A stretch of 49,441 nucleotides of DNA from Candidatus Omnitrophota bacterium (GCA_028716705.1 JAQUPI010000008.1:1-49441), one strand, 5' to 3'; shown: positions 32,077-40,335, counted from the first letter of the stretch. The notes: a model not told the origin generated them from the sequence alone. Program-made: numbers and translations.

Positions 32077-34090
32077 GCTCCTGCTCGCGCTCACTATCGC
32101 GGTTTTCCTCGCGGTTCTCCTGCAAACCGGGCTTTCCTTTGTCTTGCGCAAATCTAAGCCCGGTATAGAGGCCCGCCTGTCATCAGAGCTCGGCCGCGAG
32201 ATCTCCCTGGAAAACGTATCCTTCAGTTTTTACCGCGGGCTTCGCGTGCGGGGCTTGCGTGTTTTCTACCGCCGCGGCGAAGAACCCGCCATATTCATAG
32301 ACGACGCTTACATATCTTTCAGGATACTGCCTCTTTTTAAGGGAAAGCTGTCGCCCGGCCGTATCCGCGCCGGCGAGATGTCCGTCAACGTAAAAAAAGA
32401 GGAGGAAGGGCAGAATATCCAGGTCATCATAAGCGATATGCGAAAGAAGGTTTCCGGCCGCGTTGAACCCGCCGCCGCCCCCGTCAAAGCCAAAACCAAG
32501 GTCTCCATCGCTTCGGCAAAGATCATCTACCCCCTCGAATCGAAACAAAAAGCTGTTTTTTTCCTGAAAAAGATCCTGCTCGAACAGAACGCGGACCGTT
32601 TCCGGATGAGCTTTAACGGGCAATTGGATTATCCTTTTTCAGGTTACGATCTGAAACAAAAGTTTAAATTCACCGCTGAGGGCGCCGTAAAAGGGATGGA
32701 GATGGGGCTCAACCTGATACTCGTGGAAATAGGCACCGACCAGCTTTTAGGCACAGGCGTGGTCTATGATTTCCTGGAGCGCAACCCCTATGTGGATGTG
32801 ATCCTTGTCCCGTCGGGGCTGGCGCTGAATAACATAGATTTCCTTAAGGAGGGCTTTTCCGCTGAAGGCAGCGCCTTTATATCCTTAAAGCTTACGGGGA
32901 ATATGGATAAGCCGGAGCTCATCGCCGAAGCTATCCTGGATGACTGCCGCCTCAAATACGCCCCGGAGGATGCCGCGCATTTCATGATAGAGAATTTAAG
33001 CGGGGACCTGAAATTCATCAAAGGCCGTCTCAAGCTGGCCCGCGGATCCCTAAACGCCAACGGGCTCCCGCTGAACGCCGCTTTCGAAACCTTCTCTTCA
33101 GGGACAAAACAAATAGATCTCAATCTCTCCCTGACGCCTGAATACCTGCGGCCCTTAAATCTGGAAAGCCTGGATTTTAATTTTCAGGGGCAGATAAACC
33201 CTTCCTTAAAAGGAGATGTTTCCGCCAAGGCAGTATACGCGACAAAAGAAGGTAACATAAACATGCGCGCCGATTGCCGGAATATGGCCTTTGATTACAA
33301 AACCAGGAAAATCATCGCCACTTCGGTACAGCTGAATAAAGAAGACGCGGAAAACCCCCAGAAAATGAATTTTTCCCGCCTCGCCGGCGGCCTTTCCACG
33401 GGAAAGGACCTCGTTGAAATAAAAGATATAACCATGGACGGCTACTTCGGGAAAATAAAGGGCTCTTTGAAATTGTTCATAAAAGGCGCCTCTTCCAAGC
33501 TTACTTTCTGGTTAAGCGGCTCAGGCCTGGACGCCAGAAGGGTATTCTCCGACCTGAATACTTTGGATAATCTTTTATCCGGAGACATATACGCCGATAT
33601 ATATTTCGATAACACTTTAAAGTATTTCCTGAGCGGGGATTGTTACATCAAAAAGGGGGCGGCGGACTTAAACGCCTTCGCCTCCGTAGTTAAATTCCCG
33701 TCTTTAAGCAATGTCATCTTCGACGACATACATTTAAAATTCTCCCTTTCCAGGGATATCCTGGTGATCAGCCAAGCCAATTTCCTCGGCCCGGATGTGA
33801 TCCTCGACGCCAATTGGAAGTCGAACTCCAAAATAGAAGGCTCTTTCTTCATCAAGGTCCGCTCCGTTCTGTTGAAAGAATCGCCTGAATTCAGAAGGCT
33901 CTTATCCTTTACCCGGGTAAGGGAGCCTTTCATAGATTTTAAGTTCGCCCTCGGCGGTATCCCCCAGGCCGTCCGGCTCAGATGGGAAAAAGGGGAATTC
34001 AAAGAGAGGATAGAATCCGGCTTATTCCCTTTTGTCAAAAGGGCGATGGAGGCAAAGCTGGATGGCATGATCGAAGAACTCGCAAGATAA
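32048..34090 (+). CDS. AsmA-family envelope protein
   Basis: The 680-residue protein has one N-terminal membrane helix (about 9-30) and a long beta-rich periplasmic region, with the family start GIEARLSSELGREISLENVS near 40-59, FYRGLRVRGLRVFYRRGEEP and repeated 'ISL..v.F....' strands. AsmA-like proteins bridge inner and outer membranes and help move lipids. I prefer ATG 32048 (MNFSSISRLK), which starts near the anchor; an in-frame ATG at 32018 adds 10 residues. Repeat B begins at the base after the stop. Confidence 0.78.
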   Translation: MNFSSISRLKLLLALTIAVFLAVLLQTGLSFVLRKSKPGIEARLSSELGREISLENVSFSFYRGLRVRGLRVFYRRGEEPAIFIDDAYISFRILPLFKGKLSPGRIRAGEMSVNVKKEEEGQNIQVIISDMRKKVSGRVEPAAAPVKAKTKVSIASAKIIYPLESKQKAVFFLKKILLEQNADRFRMSFNGQLDYPFSGYDLKQKFKFTAEGAVKGMEMGLNLILVEIGTDQLLGTGVVYDFLERNPYVDVILVPSGLALNNIDFLKEGFSAEGSAFISLKLTGNMDKPELIAEAILDDCRLKYAPEDAAHFMIENLSGDLKFIKGRLKLARGSLNANGLPLNAAFETFSSGTKQIDLNLSLTPEYLRPLNLESLDFNFQGQINPSLKGDVSAKAVYATKEGNINMRADCRNMAFDYKTRKIIATSVQLNKEDAENPQKMNFSRLAGGLSTGKDLVEIKDITMDGYFGKIKGSLKLFIKGASSKLTFWLSGSGLDARRVFSDLNTLDNLLSGDIYADIYFDNTLKYFLSGDCYIKKGAADLNAFASVVKFPSLSNVIFDDIHLKFSLSRDILVISQANFLGPDVILDANWKSNSKIEGSFFIKVRSVLLKESPEFRRLLSFTRVREPFIDFKFALGGIPQAVRLRWEKGEFKERIESGLFPFVKRAMEAKLDGMIEELAR

Positions 34091-34154
34091 GCAGGGACGC
34101 TCCCTAGAGTTATAACTTGTTTTAAGCCAAAAGGTTACAGAAGCTCATTTTCCG
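34091..34154 (+). repeat. Repeat B, copy 5
   Basis: A 64-base copy from GCAGGGACGCTCCCT to GCTCATTTTCCG, with AGTTATAACTTG and AAGGTTACAG in the middle forming an imperfect inverted repeat. It abuts the AsmA stop codon. Confidence 0.83.
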
Positions 34155-34172
34155 AATAAAAAGAAATACACT

Positions 34173-34649
34173 ATGAACATATTAAAACATTTAAATAATA
34201 CCAAAAATTTACTATATTCCAAGCTTGTCAAAATCAACGACACCCCGCAAAGAGTCGCGCTGGGCATGGGCGTCGGCGTATTCTGCGGTATCATCCCCGG
34301 AATGGGCCCGATCGCTTCACTATCCTTGGCATTTTTACTGCGAATAAACCGGGCAGCGGCGCTGGTTGGCAGCCTGGCCACGAATACATGGCTGAGTTTT
34401 GTAACATTTTTGTTGTCAATAAAGATCGGCGCGGGTATAATGGGGCTTTCCTGGCAGAATGTCAGGGCCGATTGGCAGCAATATATCAGGAACCTGCGGC
34501 CGGCGGCATTATTTGACGCTCCCGCCTTAAAAGTCATCCTGCCTGTATTGGTCGGCTACTTCGTGATCTCCCTTTGCCTGGGCATCCTGGCGTACTTAAC
34601 GACGCTGGCAATATTGAAAAGAAAACTAAATAAAGAAAGAGCGAAATGA
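34173..34649 (+). CDS. DUF2062 membrane protein
   Basis: A 158-residue membrane protein with three or four helices and the DUF2062 signature: TPQRVALGMGVGVFCGIIPG (about 23-42), SLSLAFLLRINRAAALVGSL and NTWLSF. The function is unknown; members often sit beside glycosyltransferases or envelope genes. It has a weak ribosome binding site after repeat B and overlaps the DUF3108 gene by 4 bases. Confidence 0.82.
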   Translation: MNILKHLNNTKNLLYSKLVKINDTPQRVALGMGVGVFCGIIPGMGPIASLSLAFLLRINRAAALVGSLATNTWLSFVTFLLSIKIGAGIMGLSWQNVRADWQQYIRNLRPAALFDAPALKVILPVLVGYFVISLCLGILAYLTTLAILKRKLNKERAK

Positions 34650-35491
34650 TCCGGACAAGAAAATTGATATTCTTACTTCCGCTTTTTTTGGCCGCCCTGC
34701 TGCTTATCCTCACGGTAAGAGAGCAGGTGTATAAAGCCCCGTCATTAGGGTTTGGCATAAAAACCAAGGGCTTGCTTCAGGATTTTGCCGGGGAAAAGAT
34801 CGTTTACGATGTGCGGATGGGAAGGCTGCGGCTGGGCAAGGCTGAATTCAACAACGTGGGAAGCGTGGAGAAGGAAGGAAAGAAATTATACCTGATGACC
34901 ATGCTCACCGAAGTCACCCAATTCAAAGACCTTGAGAAAATATACAGCGACCCCAAGACCTTCCTCCCCGTGAAAGTCGAACGCGATATCGCCAAACTGA
35001 TAATGCGCGAAAAGATCACCGAACTTTATGACCAGGAAAAGTTTGTCTTAAAGATAACCAAAGAGAAGGGGGAAAGCAAAGAGGAGAAAATAATAACAAG
35101 AAACGGCCCTATTCATAACGCCGTGCTCCTGCCTTTCTACGTCCGGCACATAAACGGGCTCAAAACCGGCAAGGTCATCACCGCCAATCTGCCCAACCGC
35201 GCCTACCAGATAAAACTTATTTCCGTCGAAGAGATCAAAGTCCCCGGCGGAACTTTTCAGGCGTTCCATTTCACCAGCACGCCGAGGCAGATGGAGATCT
35301 GGATAAGCGCCGACGAATACCGGATCCCCCTTAAGATCCAAGGCACCGGGCTTTTTGGCTATTCTCTTTTAATGTCAGAATATTCCAAGCCCGGCGCGAA
35401 AGAAGAACCACCCAAGCCAAGCGCCGCCGACGAAACCGCCCCAGCTGCGCCTGCCCCAGGGGATAACCCCGGGAATAAAGGAACTGAATAA
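34646..35491 (+). CDS. DUF3108 protein with N-terminal membrane anchor
   Basis: A 281-residue protein with an N-terminal hydrophobic segment (about 7-23), a DUF3108 region (about 45-250; EKIVYDVRMGRLRLGKAEF, KTFLPVKVERDI, YRIPLKIQGTGLFGYSLL) and a Pro/Ala-rich tail (about 255-281). It is probably periplasmic. DUF3108 proteins are associated with outer-membrane lipid or polysaccharide handling in some bacteria, but the role is unproven. Confidence 0.78.
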   Translation: MIRTRKLIFLLPLFLAALLLILTVREQVYKAPSLGFGIKTKGLLQDFAGEKIVYDVRMGRLRLGKAEFNNVGSVEKEGKKLYLMTMLTEVTQFKDLEKIYSDPKTFLPVKVERDIAKLIMREKITELYDQEKFVLKITKEKGESKEEKIITRNGPIHNAVLLPFYVRHINGLKTGKVITANLPNRAYQIKLISVEEIKVPGGTFQAFHFTSTPRQMEIWISADEYRIPLKIQGTGLFGYSLLMSEYSKPGAKEEPPKPSAADETAPAAPAPGDNPGNKGTE

Positions 35492-35510
35492 ATCACGAAA
35501 GGAACCTCAT

Positions 35511-36137
35511 ATGCGCGCGATAAATATATTTTTGGCCTTGATACTTTCTTCTTCCGCGGTTTTCGCGCAAGAGCCCATTAAGCTCCCAAACCCCCAAAGC
35601 GCATCCGGCAAGCCGCTTATGCAAGCGCTTAAAGAACGCAGATCCAGCCGCGAATTCGCCGCAGAAGACCTGCCTTTACAGGTAATTTCCGAACTGCTCT
35701 GGGCCGCTTGCGGAATAAACCGTCCGGAATCCGCGGGACGGACCGCGCCCACGGCGATGAATATGCAGGAAATAGACGTATATATCGCCACGCGCGATGG
35801 CGCGTTCCTCTTTGACGCGAAAAATCACACGCTCATTCCCGTAGTATCAGAAGACATAAGGGAGGCCACAGGAAAACAGCCTTTCGTTAAAGACGCCCCT
35901 GTCAACCTCATCTATGTGGCGGACAAAGCCAAAATGGGTAAAACCGGCGAAAACGCGGATTTTTACGCCGGGGTAGACACCGGCTTTATCAGCCAGAACG
36001 TTTATCTTTACTGCGCCTCCCAGGGCCTGGCCACAGTCGTGCGCGGGATGTTCGACGCGCCCGCTTTGGCAAAAGCCCTAAAGCTCCGTCCTGACCAGAA
36101 GATCATCCTCTCCCAGACCGTCGGCTACCCTAAGTAA
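35511..36137 (+). CDS. Exported nitroreductase-family protein (SagB-like)
   Basis: The 208-residue protein has a signal peptide (about 1-19, ending VFA) followed by a nitroreductase fold with LKERRSSREFAAEDLPLQVI (about 40-59, FMN phosphate contact), TAPTAMNMQEIDVYI and FISQNVYLYCASQGLATVVR. It should bind FMN; the substrate is unknown. An exported nitroreductase is less common but recurs in anaerobe genomes. AAAGGAAC precedes the ATG. Its stop is directly next to the end of the convergent gene, with no intergenic base. Confidence 0.82.
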   Translation: MRAINIFLALILSSSAVFAQEPIKLPNPQSASGKPLMQALKERRSSREFAAEDLPLQVISELLWAACGINRPESAGRTAPTAMNMQEIDVYIATRDGAFLFDAKNHTLIPVVSEDIREATGKQPFVKDAPVNLIYVADKAKMGKTGENADFYAGVDTGFISQNVYLYCASQGLATVVRGMFDAPALAKALKLRPDQKIILSQTVGYPK

Positions 36138-36992
36138 CTACGGCATTATCGTAATAGCGCCGTGAGTGCTCCCAAGGATCGCGGCGGCAAAGGTGAGCGC
36201 GAGCATGATAAACGAAGCGAACGCCGCGGCAGATACAGCTTTGGCCGCTTCTTTGGCTGCCATCTTGCTTTTCTCCAGTCCCTGCTGGACCTGTTCGTTC
36301 ACCCTCTTCGCCTGTGATATAAACTGATCCACTTTCTGCCTTGTCTCCTCATGGGACATATCCGTGACCTTGGTTAAAACGTCCGAAAATCTTTCTTTAT
36401 CCGACTCATTGATGTTTTCCGGCCCTTTTTTGATAATGTCACGGGCAACACTGGAAATTTCCTGTTTGGCTTCCTGGTTATGCTGGAAATCCTTTATCCT
36501 GTTGGTAACTCCTTGCAGCTGGCCGCTCAGCTTAGGGAACACCTCACTGAACATCTCCGGGCTCTTCATCACCGCGCCTGCTCCCATGATCCCGGCAGCT
36601 CCGCCGACCGCTCCGATCGCTCCTACCGCCTTTATCGCCTGAGACAACATCCCTATGGCCCCCGAAGCGACGATCCCCGCTCCTACCGTAGATACCAGAA
36701 CACCTACGAGCATAGTAGCTGCCCAGGTAATTATCCCGTATAGCCTGGCGTCTCCCACAGTGGCCGCATTAGCCAGCCTCGAGGCGACCCATGACCCCAG
36801 ATACACGGCTACGATGCTGGTGATGACCCACCATGCGATACCTCCGAATGCCAATGCCTTCTTGGGAAACCTGCCCTCCTGCGGGCTGATACTGAGAAAC
36901 CCGAACGCGACCCCCAACAGAGAGAGCGAGAATTGAACAATAAGCATTATTACCATCCCCGCGAATACCGAACCCCATGAATTAATATTCAT
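36138..36992 (-). CDS. Membrane protein with coiled helical region, unknown function
   Basis: A minus-strand 284-residue protein. The first ~150 residues contain about four Gly/Ala-rich membrane helices (GSVFAGMVIMLIVQFSLSLL at the N-terminus). Residues about 155-245 form a charged helical region (QLQGVTNRIKDFQHNQEAKQ and MSHEETRQKVDQFISQAKR), then a C-terminal helix at about 255-275. I chose ATG 36992 because AGAAAGGAG lies 6 bases upstream; an upstream in-frame ATG at 37028 lacks one. It could be a tether or chaperone-like helper, but no family is recognised. Confidence 0.6.
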   Translation of the reverse strand: MNINSWGSVFAGMVIMLIVQFSLSLLGVAFGFLSISPQEGRFPKKALAFGGIAWWVITSIVAVYLGSWVASRLANAATVGDARLYGIITWAATMLVGVLVSTVGAGIVASGAIGMLSQAIKAVGAIGAVGGAAGIMGAGAVMKSPEMFSEVFPKLSGQLQGVTNRIKDFQHNQEAKQEISSVARDIIKKGPENINESDKERFSDVLTKVTDMSHEETRQKVDQFISQAKRVNEQVQQGLEKSKMAAKEAAKAVSAAAFASFIMLALTFAAAILGSTHGAITIMP

Positions 36993-37103
36993 AGCTTTCT
37001 CCTTTCTATAATGGTTGCTATTTTTCATTTTTAGTTTATTACTACGGATGGAATTGTCACTGACTTGATTCCCTTTTTATCTGACTTGATTCTGGGACTA
37101 TCC

Positions 37104-37131
37104 TTGACAAACTCCTCCTTTGGCGTAAAAT
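37104..37131 (+). promoter_or_regulatory. Histidine kinase promoter, predicted leaderless
   Basis: TTGACA (37104-37109), a 16-base spacer and TAAAAT (37126-37131). The ATG at 37139 starts 7 bases after the -10 box. The block GGCGTAAAATAA recurs at the release-factor-like promoter at 40.42 kb. Confidence 0.78.
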
Positions 37132-37138
37132 AACCAAT

Positions 37139-38599
37139 ATGATCATTATCGTATATATCCTTATAGGGTTACTGCTCGGCTGCTTGATAGCGTCGCGCCG
37201 GCGCAAGAAAACCCCTCTCCCGCGGCAATCCCCGCGGCAAAACATTATCCCGCCGCAAGCTCCGCCGCCTCAAGCTCCGCCAACCTTAGAAGACAAAAGC
37301 TTGGACGATAAAATATGGTATGAGGCCGAACTGGATTTCCTCTTCAGGTTCAATGAAAAACTCTCCCTGAACCTTAATTTCCAGGACGCTGCGCGCTGCA
37401 TTACCGAGGCCGCTCACGATTTCTTCCCGATAGAGCGCACCGCGCTTCTTACATGGGATAAAAATTCAAAAAAACTTACGCTCGCCTGCGCGATCGGATG
37501 GGACGGCCATGACAAGGAACCTTTGGTAGTAGGCATGGATAGCGTATCCGGGTTTGTGGTGCGCAACAGGGAACCTTTGCTTGTAACCGACTTTGCCCAG
37601 GATGATTATCTGAACAAACTGAACAAAAAAGAGGGATATTTACGGAATACATTCATCAGCGCGCCGGTCATTTATAATAACGAAGTCCTGGGCGTGCTGC
37701 ACGTCTGCGAGAAAAAAACACCCGGGCCTTTCACCCGGCGGGAATTATCGGTAGTGATGAATATCGTCCGCATGGGCGCGATCGCCCTGCAGAACGTCCG
37801 GCTGTACGAGCAGGCGACCAGAAGAGCCGAAGAATTAAAAGCCGCTTACGATGAATTGAAAGAAATGCAGGATAAATTGATCCAATCGGAGAAGCTTAAA
37901 GCTATCGGGCAGTTAGCCAGCGGCGTAGCCCATGAGATGAGGAACCCCCTGGGCATCATACTGCAGGGGATCGATTATCTGGACCAGATAATACCTCCCG
38001 GTTCAAAAGACCACCGCGAGACCCAATCCATGATCAGGGAGAGCGCCCAAAGGGCGGATAAGATCGTGCTCCAGCTTCTGGATTTCTCCAGGGCCACGAA
38101 GCTGGAATTACATCCGGAGGATATCGGCTCAGTATTAGAAGGCTCTTTAAACCTGGTTAAAAAAGAACTAAAAAATATCGAAGTGATCAGGGATATCCGT
38201 GAAGGCCTACCAAAAGTTTTGGTAGACAAGAATAAGCTGACCCAGGTGTTTATCAATATGTTCGTAAACGCGGCCCACGCCATGCCCGGGGGAGGGAAAC
38301 TTACTATCCGCGGCTATATAAAACAAATGGAAGGGGCGGAGAACCCGGACGCTCCTTTCGAGCCCGGGGAAAAGGCCATTATCGTCGAGATCGAAGACAC
38401 GGGAACGGGCATCTCCGAAGAAAACATGAAAAAGCTCTTTAATCCTTTCTTTACCACAAAAGGCCAGGGCAAGGGGACCGGCCTCGGGTTATCCGTAACC
38501 CGTAACATCATCATCATGCACAAAGGGCTGATAGAGGTAAATAGCCGGGTCAACGAAGGGACCAAGTTCACTATTACTTTAAGGATCGCCAAAGAATAG
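37139..38599 (+). CDS. GAF-domain sensor histidine kinase
   Basis: A 486-residue kinase with one N-terminal membrane helix (1-19), a basic and Pro/Gln-rich linker, a GAF domain (about 75-220), a short coiled coil, a DHp domain with the phospho-accepting His in LASGVAHEMRNPLG (near 259-272) and a C-terminal ATPase domain with NMFVNAAHAM (N box), DTGTGIS (G1) and GKGTGLGLSV (G2). It is likely paired with the receiver encoded next. The TAG stop shares its last G with a GGGAC element. The start is at the predicted transcription start. Confidence 0.87.
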   Translation: MIIIVYILIGLLLGCLIASRRRKKTPLPRQSPRQNIIPPQAPPPQAPPTLEDKSLDDKIWYEAELDFLFRFNEKLSLNLNFQDAARCITEAAHDFFPIERTALLTWDKNSKKLTLACAIGWDGHDKEPLVVGMDSVSGFVVRNREPLLVTDFAQDDYLNKLNKKEGYLRNTFISAPVIYNNEVLGVLHVCEKKTPGPFTRRELSVVMNIVRMGAIALQNVRLYEQATRRAEELKAAYDELKEMQDKLIQSEKLKAIGQLASGVAHEMRNPLGIILQGIDYLDQIIPPGSKDHRETQSMIRESAQRADKIVLQLLDFSRATKLELHPEDIGSVLEGSLNLVKKELKNIEVIRDIREGLPKVLVDKNKLTQVFINMFVNAAHAMPGGGKLTIRGYIKQMEGAENPDAPFEPGEKAIIVEIEDTGTGISEENMKKLFNPFFTTKGQGKGTGLGLSVTRNIIIMHKGLIEVNSRVNEGTKFTITLRIAKE

Positions 38600-38621
38600 G
38601 GACGATACCAGGGACTGTCCC
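38599..38621 (+). repeat. Repeat E (GGGAC-headed fragment) at the kinase stop
   Basis: GGGACGATACCAGGGACTGTCCC starts at the G of the kinase TAG stop codon. Its right half GGGACTGTCCC is the core of repeat D. Confidence 0.6.
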
Positions 38622-38645
38622 AAACACGCATAAGGAGGCAGGCAA

Positions 38646-39026
38646 ATGAACAAAAAGACGATAGTGATCATCGACGATGAGGAAAATTTCTGCAAGCTGG
38701 TCAAAAAGAACATAGAAAATACTGGTGAATACGTGGTATTTACCGCGACAAGCGGAAAAGAGGGTATCGCTTTAGTTAAACAGGTCAAACCTGACCTGGT
38801 ATTGCTCGATGTCGTAATGCCCGAGATGGACGGCACCGACGTCGCCGCCCAAATAAGGGAAGACGAAAGCATACAAAATATCCCTATCGTATTTTTAACC
38901 GCGATAGCGAGCGAAGACGAGGCCCAGGCCGAATCCCAGGCAAGCATTACCCGGGGTTATACGGTTTTATCCAAAACAGCCACCGTCAAAGAGCTTCTAT
39001 CCTGCATCAAAGAAACCATCAGATAA
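38646..39026 (+). CDS. Single-domain response regulator
   Basis: A 126-residue receiver domain with the acidic pair in VIIDDEE (about 7-13), phospho-acceptor Asp55 in LVLLDVVMPEMDG, Thr in VFLTA and Lys in VLSKTATV. There is no output domain, so it acts by binding partners or in a phosphorelay with the kinase encoded just upstream. AAGGAGG lies before the ATG. The C-terminal segment differs from the usual 'KP' motif (KT). Confidence 0.88.
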   Translation: MNKKTIVIIDDEENFCKLVKKNIENTGEYVVFTATSGKEGIALVKQVKPDLVLLDVVMPEMDGTDVAAQIREDESIQNIPIVFLTAIASEDEAQAESQASITRGYTVLSKTATVKELLSCIKETIR

Positions 39027-39056
39027 TACAGAAAAAAAGGGACGGTTCTATTGAAT

Positions 39057-39108
39057 AAATAGGGACAGCGCCCTATTCCGCCCTATAAATAGGGACAGCG
39101 CCCTATTA
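39057..39108 (+). repeat. Repeat C pair, duplication copy 1
   Basis: Two AATAGGGACAGCGCCCTATT palindromes near 39058-39075 and 39089-39107. The left boundary of the 369-bp duplication falls two bases outside the first palindrome. Confidence 0.83.
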
Positions 39109-39139
39109 AGTTTATTTATGGTATAATATCAACGAAATT

Positions 39140-39188
39140 GGTGATGGAGTTCGCCGTCAACCGCCTCAACAGGCTGATAACTCCTACT
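39140..39188 (+). ncRNA. Fluoride (crcB) riboswitch, copy 1
   Basis: P1 is GGTGA/TCGCC (39140-39144 with 39151-39155), the second stem is GCCT/AGGC, and the loop GGAGT pairs with ACTCC to form the pseudoknot, ending GATAACTCCTACT. This is the complete fluoride-sensing crcB motif. It precedes a truncated crcB copy. A -10 box TATAAT lies at 39122-39127. Confidence 0.9.
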
Positions 39189-39211
39189 TAAAAGAAAGGA
39201 GATATCACCTT

Positions 39212-39430
39212 ATGTTGAGGTTTATTATTATAGCTCTTGGCGGAGCGATAGGAACGCTCGCGCGCTACATTATGGGAGGGCTTGATTACCGGTTCTCAAG
39301 CGGTGTTCTTCCCATAAGCACGCTGGCCGTGAATGCGACCGGATCTTTGGCGATCGGTTTTCTGTGGGGTATCACGGACCGGTTTGCTATTTCACCGAAT
39401 ATCAGGCTGTTTATCTTTATCGGGAGATAA
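39212..39430 (+). pseudogene. crcB: Truncated crcB copy (fluoride channel fragment)
   Basis: Codons 1-71 are identical to the intact crcB at 39584, after which the frame hits the duplication junction and ends GR-stop, giving a 72-residue fragment. The stop TAA is made by the left end of the second duplication copy. It keeps the ribosome binding site (AAAGGAG) and riboswitch, so it may be transcribed and translated, but it lacks the GGYTTFST pore segment and the last two helices. Confidence 0.85.
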
Positions 39431-39795
39431 ATAGGGACAGCGCCCTATTCCGCCCTATAAATAGGGACAGCGCCCTATTAAGTTTATTTATGGTATAATA
39501 TCAACGAAATTGGTGATGGAGTTCGCCGTCAACCGCCTCAACAGGCTGATAACTCCTACTTAAAAGAAAGGAGATATCACCTTATGTTGAGGTTTATTAT
39601 TATAGCTCTTGGCGGAGCGATAGGAACGCTCGCGCGCTACATTATGGGAGGGCTTGATTACCGGTTCTCAAGCGGTGTTCTTCCCATAAGCACGCTGGCC
39701 GTGAATGCGACCGGATCTTTGGCGATCGGTTTTCTGTGGGGTATCACGGACCGGTTTGCTATTTCACCGAATATCAGGCTGTTTATCTTTATCGG
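39427..39795 (+). repeat. Tandem duplication, copy 2 (369 bp)
   Basis: A perfect copy of 39055-39423 that continues into the intact crcB gene. No difference was seen on base-by-base reading, so it is either very recent or an assembly artefact. Confidence 0.95.
39512..39560 (+). ncRNA. Fluoride (crcB) riboswitch, copy 2
   Basis: Identical to the riboswitch at 39140-39188, and preceded by the same TATAAT (39494-39499). It controls the intact crcB gene. The ATATCACC near the ribosome binding site can pair with the 5' GGTGAT of the aptamer, a possible translation-control switch. Confidence 0.9.
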
Positions 39796-39970
39796 TGTCC
39801 TGGGTGGATACACGACATTCTCCACATTCAGCCTTGAGACGTTTAACCTGATGAGAGACGGAGAATACCGGATAGCCATCATCAATGTGGTCCTTTCGGT
39901 TGTCTTAAGTATCGGCGCGGTATTCGCGGGATACATCGCCTCAAAAACTCTGATTACTCTATTTAAATAA
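39584..39970 (+). CDS. crcB: Fluoride ion channel CrcB/Fluc
   Basis: A 128-residue, four-helix membrane protein with GGAIGTLARYIMG (about 10-22), VNATGSLAIGFLWG (about 42-55) and GGYTTFSTFSLETFNLM (about 75-91), the last being the conserved pore stretch. It exports fluoride as a dual-topology dimer. The riboswitch upstream confirms the role. It is preceded by a truncated copy from a tandem duplication and followed after 9 bases by a DUF190 gene, a frequent crcB neighbour. Confidence 0.95.
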   Translation: MLRFIIIALGGAIGTLARYIMGGLDYRFSSGVLPISTLAVNATGSLAIGFLWGITDRFAISPNIRLFIFIGVLGGYTTFSTFSLETFNLMRDGEYRIAIINVVLSVVLSIGAVFAGYIASKTLITLFK

Positions 39971-39979
39971 GGGGGGAAT

Positions 39980-40312
39980 ATGAAATTACCCGAAGAAGGA
40001 ATGCTGTTACGGATATTCGTAGGTGAAACGGATCAGTATAAAGGCAAAGCCCTATACGAACAAATTGTCATTAAGGCCAGGGAATTGAACCTCGCCGGCG
40101 CCACGGCGGTCAGGGGGATTATGGGTTTTGGAGCGGACAGCCGGATGCATACAGCCAAACTTTTGCGGCTCTCCGAAGACCTGCCAATAGTTATCGAGCT
40201 TGTCGATACTGAAGAAAATTTGAATAAACTACTGCCCTTTTTGGACGAGACGGTACAGGAAGGCCTCATCACCCTGGAAAAAGTCCGGGTCATAAAATAC
40301 CGCCATAAATAA
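39980..40312 (+). CDS. DUF190 protein
   Basis: A 110-residue protein with the DUF190 pattern: RIFVGETDQYKGKALYEQIV (about 11-30), LAGATAVRGIMGFGADSRMH (about 38-57) and LPIVIELVDTEENLNKLLPF. It resembles PII-like folds and is often linked to crcB. It probably senses or binds a small ligand. It starts 9 bases after crcB with AAGGGGGG upstream. Repeat F directly follows its stop. Confidence 0.85.
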   Translation: MKLPEEGMLLRIFVGETDQYKGKALYEQIVIKARELNLAGATAVRGIMGFGADSRMHTAKLLRLSEDLPIVIELVDTEENLNKLLPFLDETVQEGLITLEKVRVIKYRHK

Positions 40313-40335
40313 AAAAACGGGGCCAGAATTATTTT
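40313..40335 (+). repeat. Repeat F, copy 2
   Basis: AAACGGGGCCAGAATTATTT is nearly identical to the stretch after gmhA at 15836. Both follow a TAA stop within a few bases. Confidence 0.45.

Larger units (their letters stand above)
39055..39423 (+). repeat. Tandem duplication, copy 1 (369 bp)
   Basis: This stretch is repeated without difference at 39427-39795, with 3 bases (GAG) between. It contains two repeat C palindromes, a -10 box, a full fluoride riboswitch, a ribosome binding site and the first 71 codons of crcB. Confidence 0.95.

Noticed and set aside
39055-39795. CRISPR array interpretation of the repeats near crcB
   Set aside because: Only two long copies, containing a riboswitch and coding sequence, with no regular spacers and no cas genes. 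No CRISPR array is seen elsewhere either.
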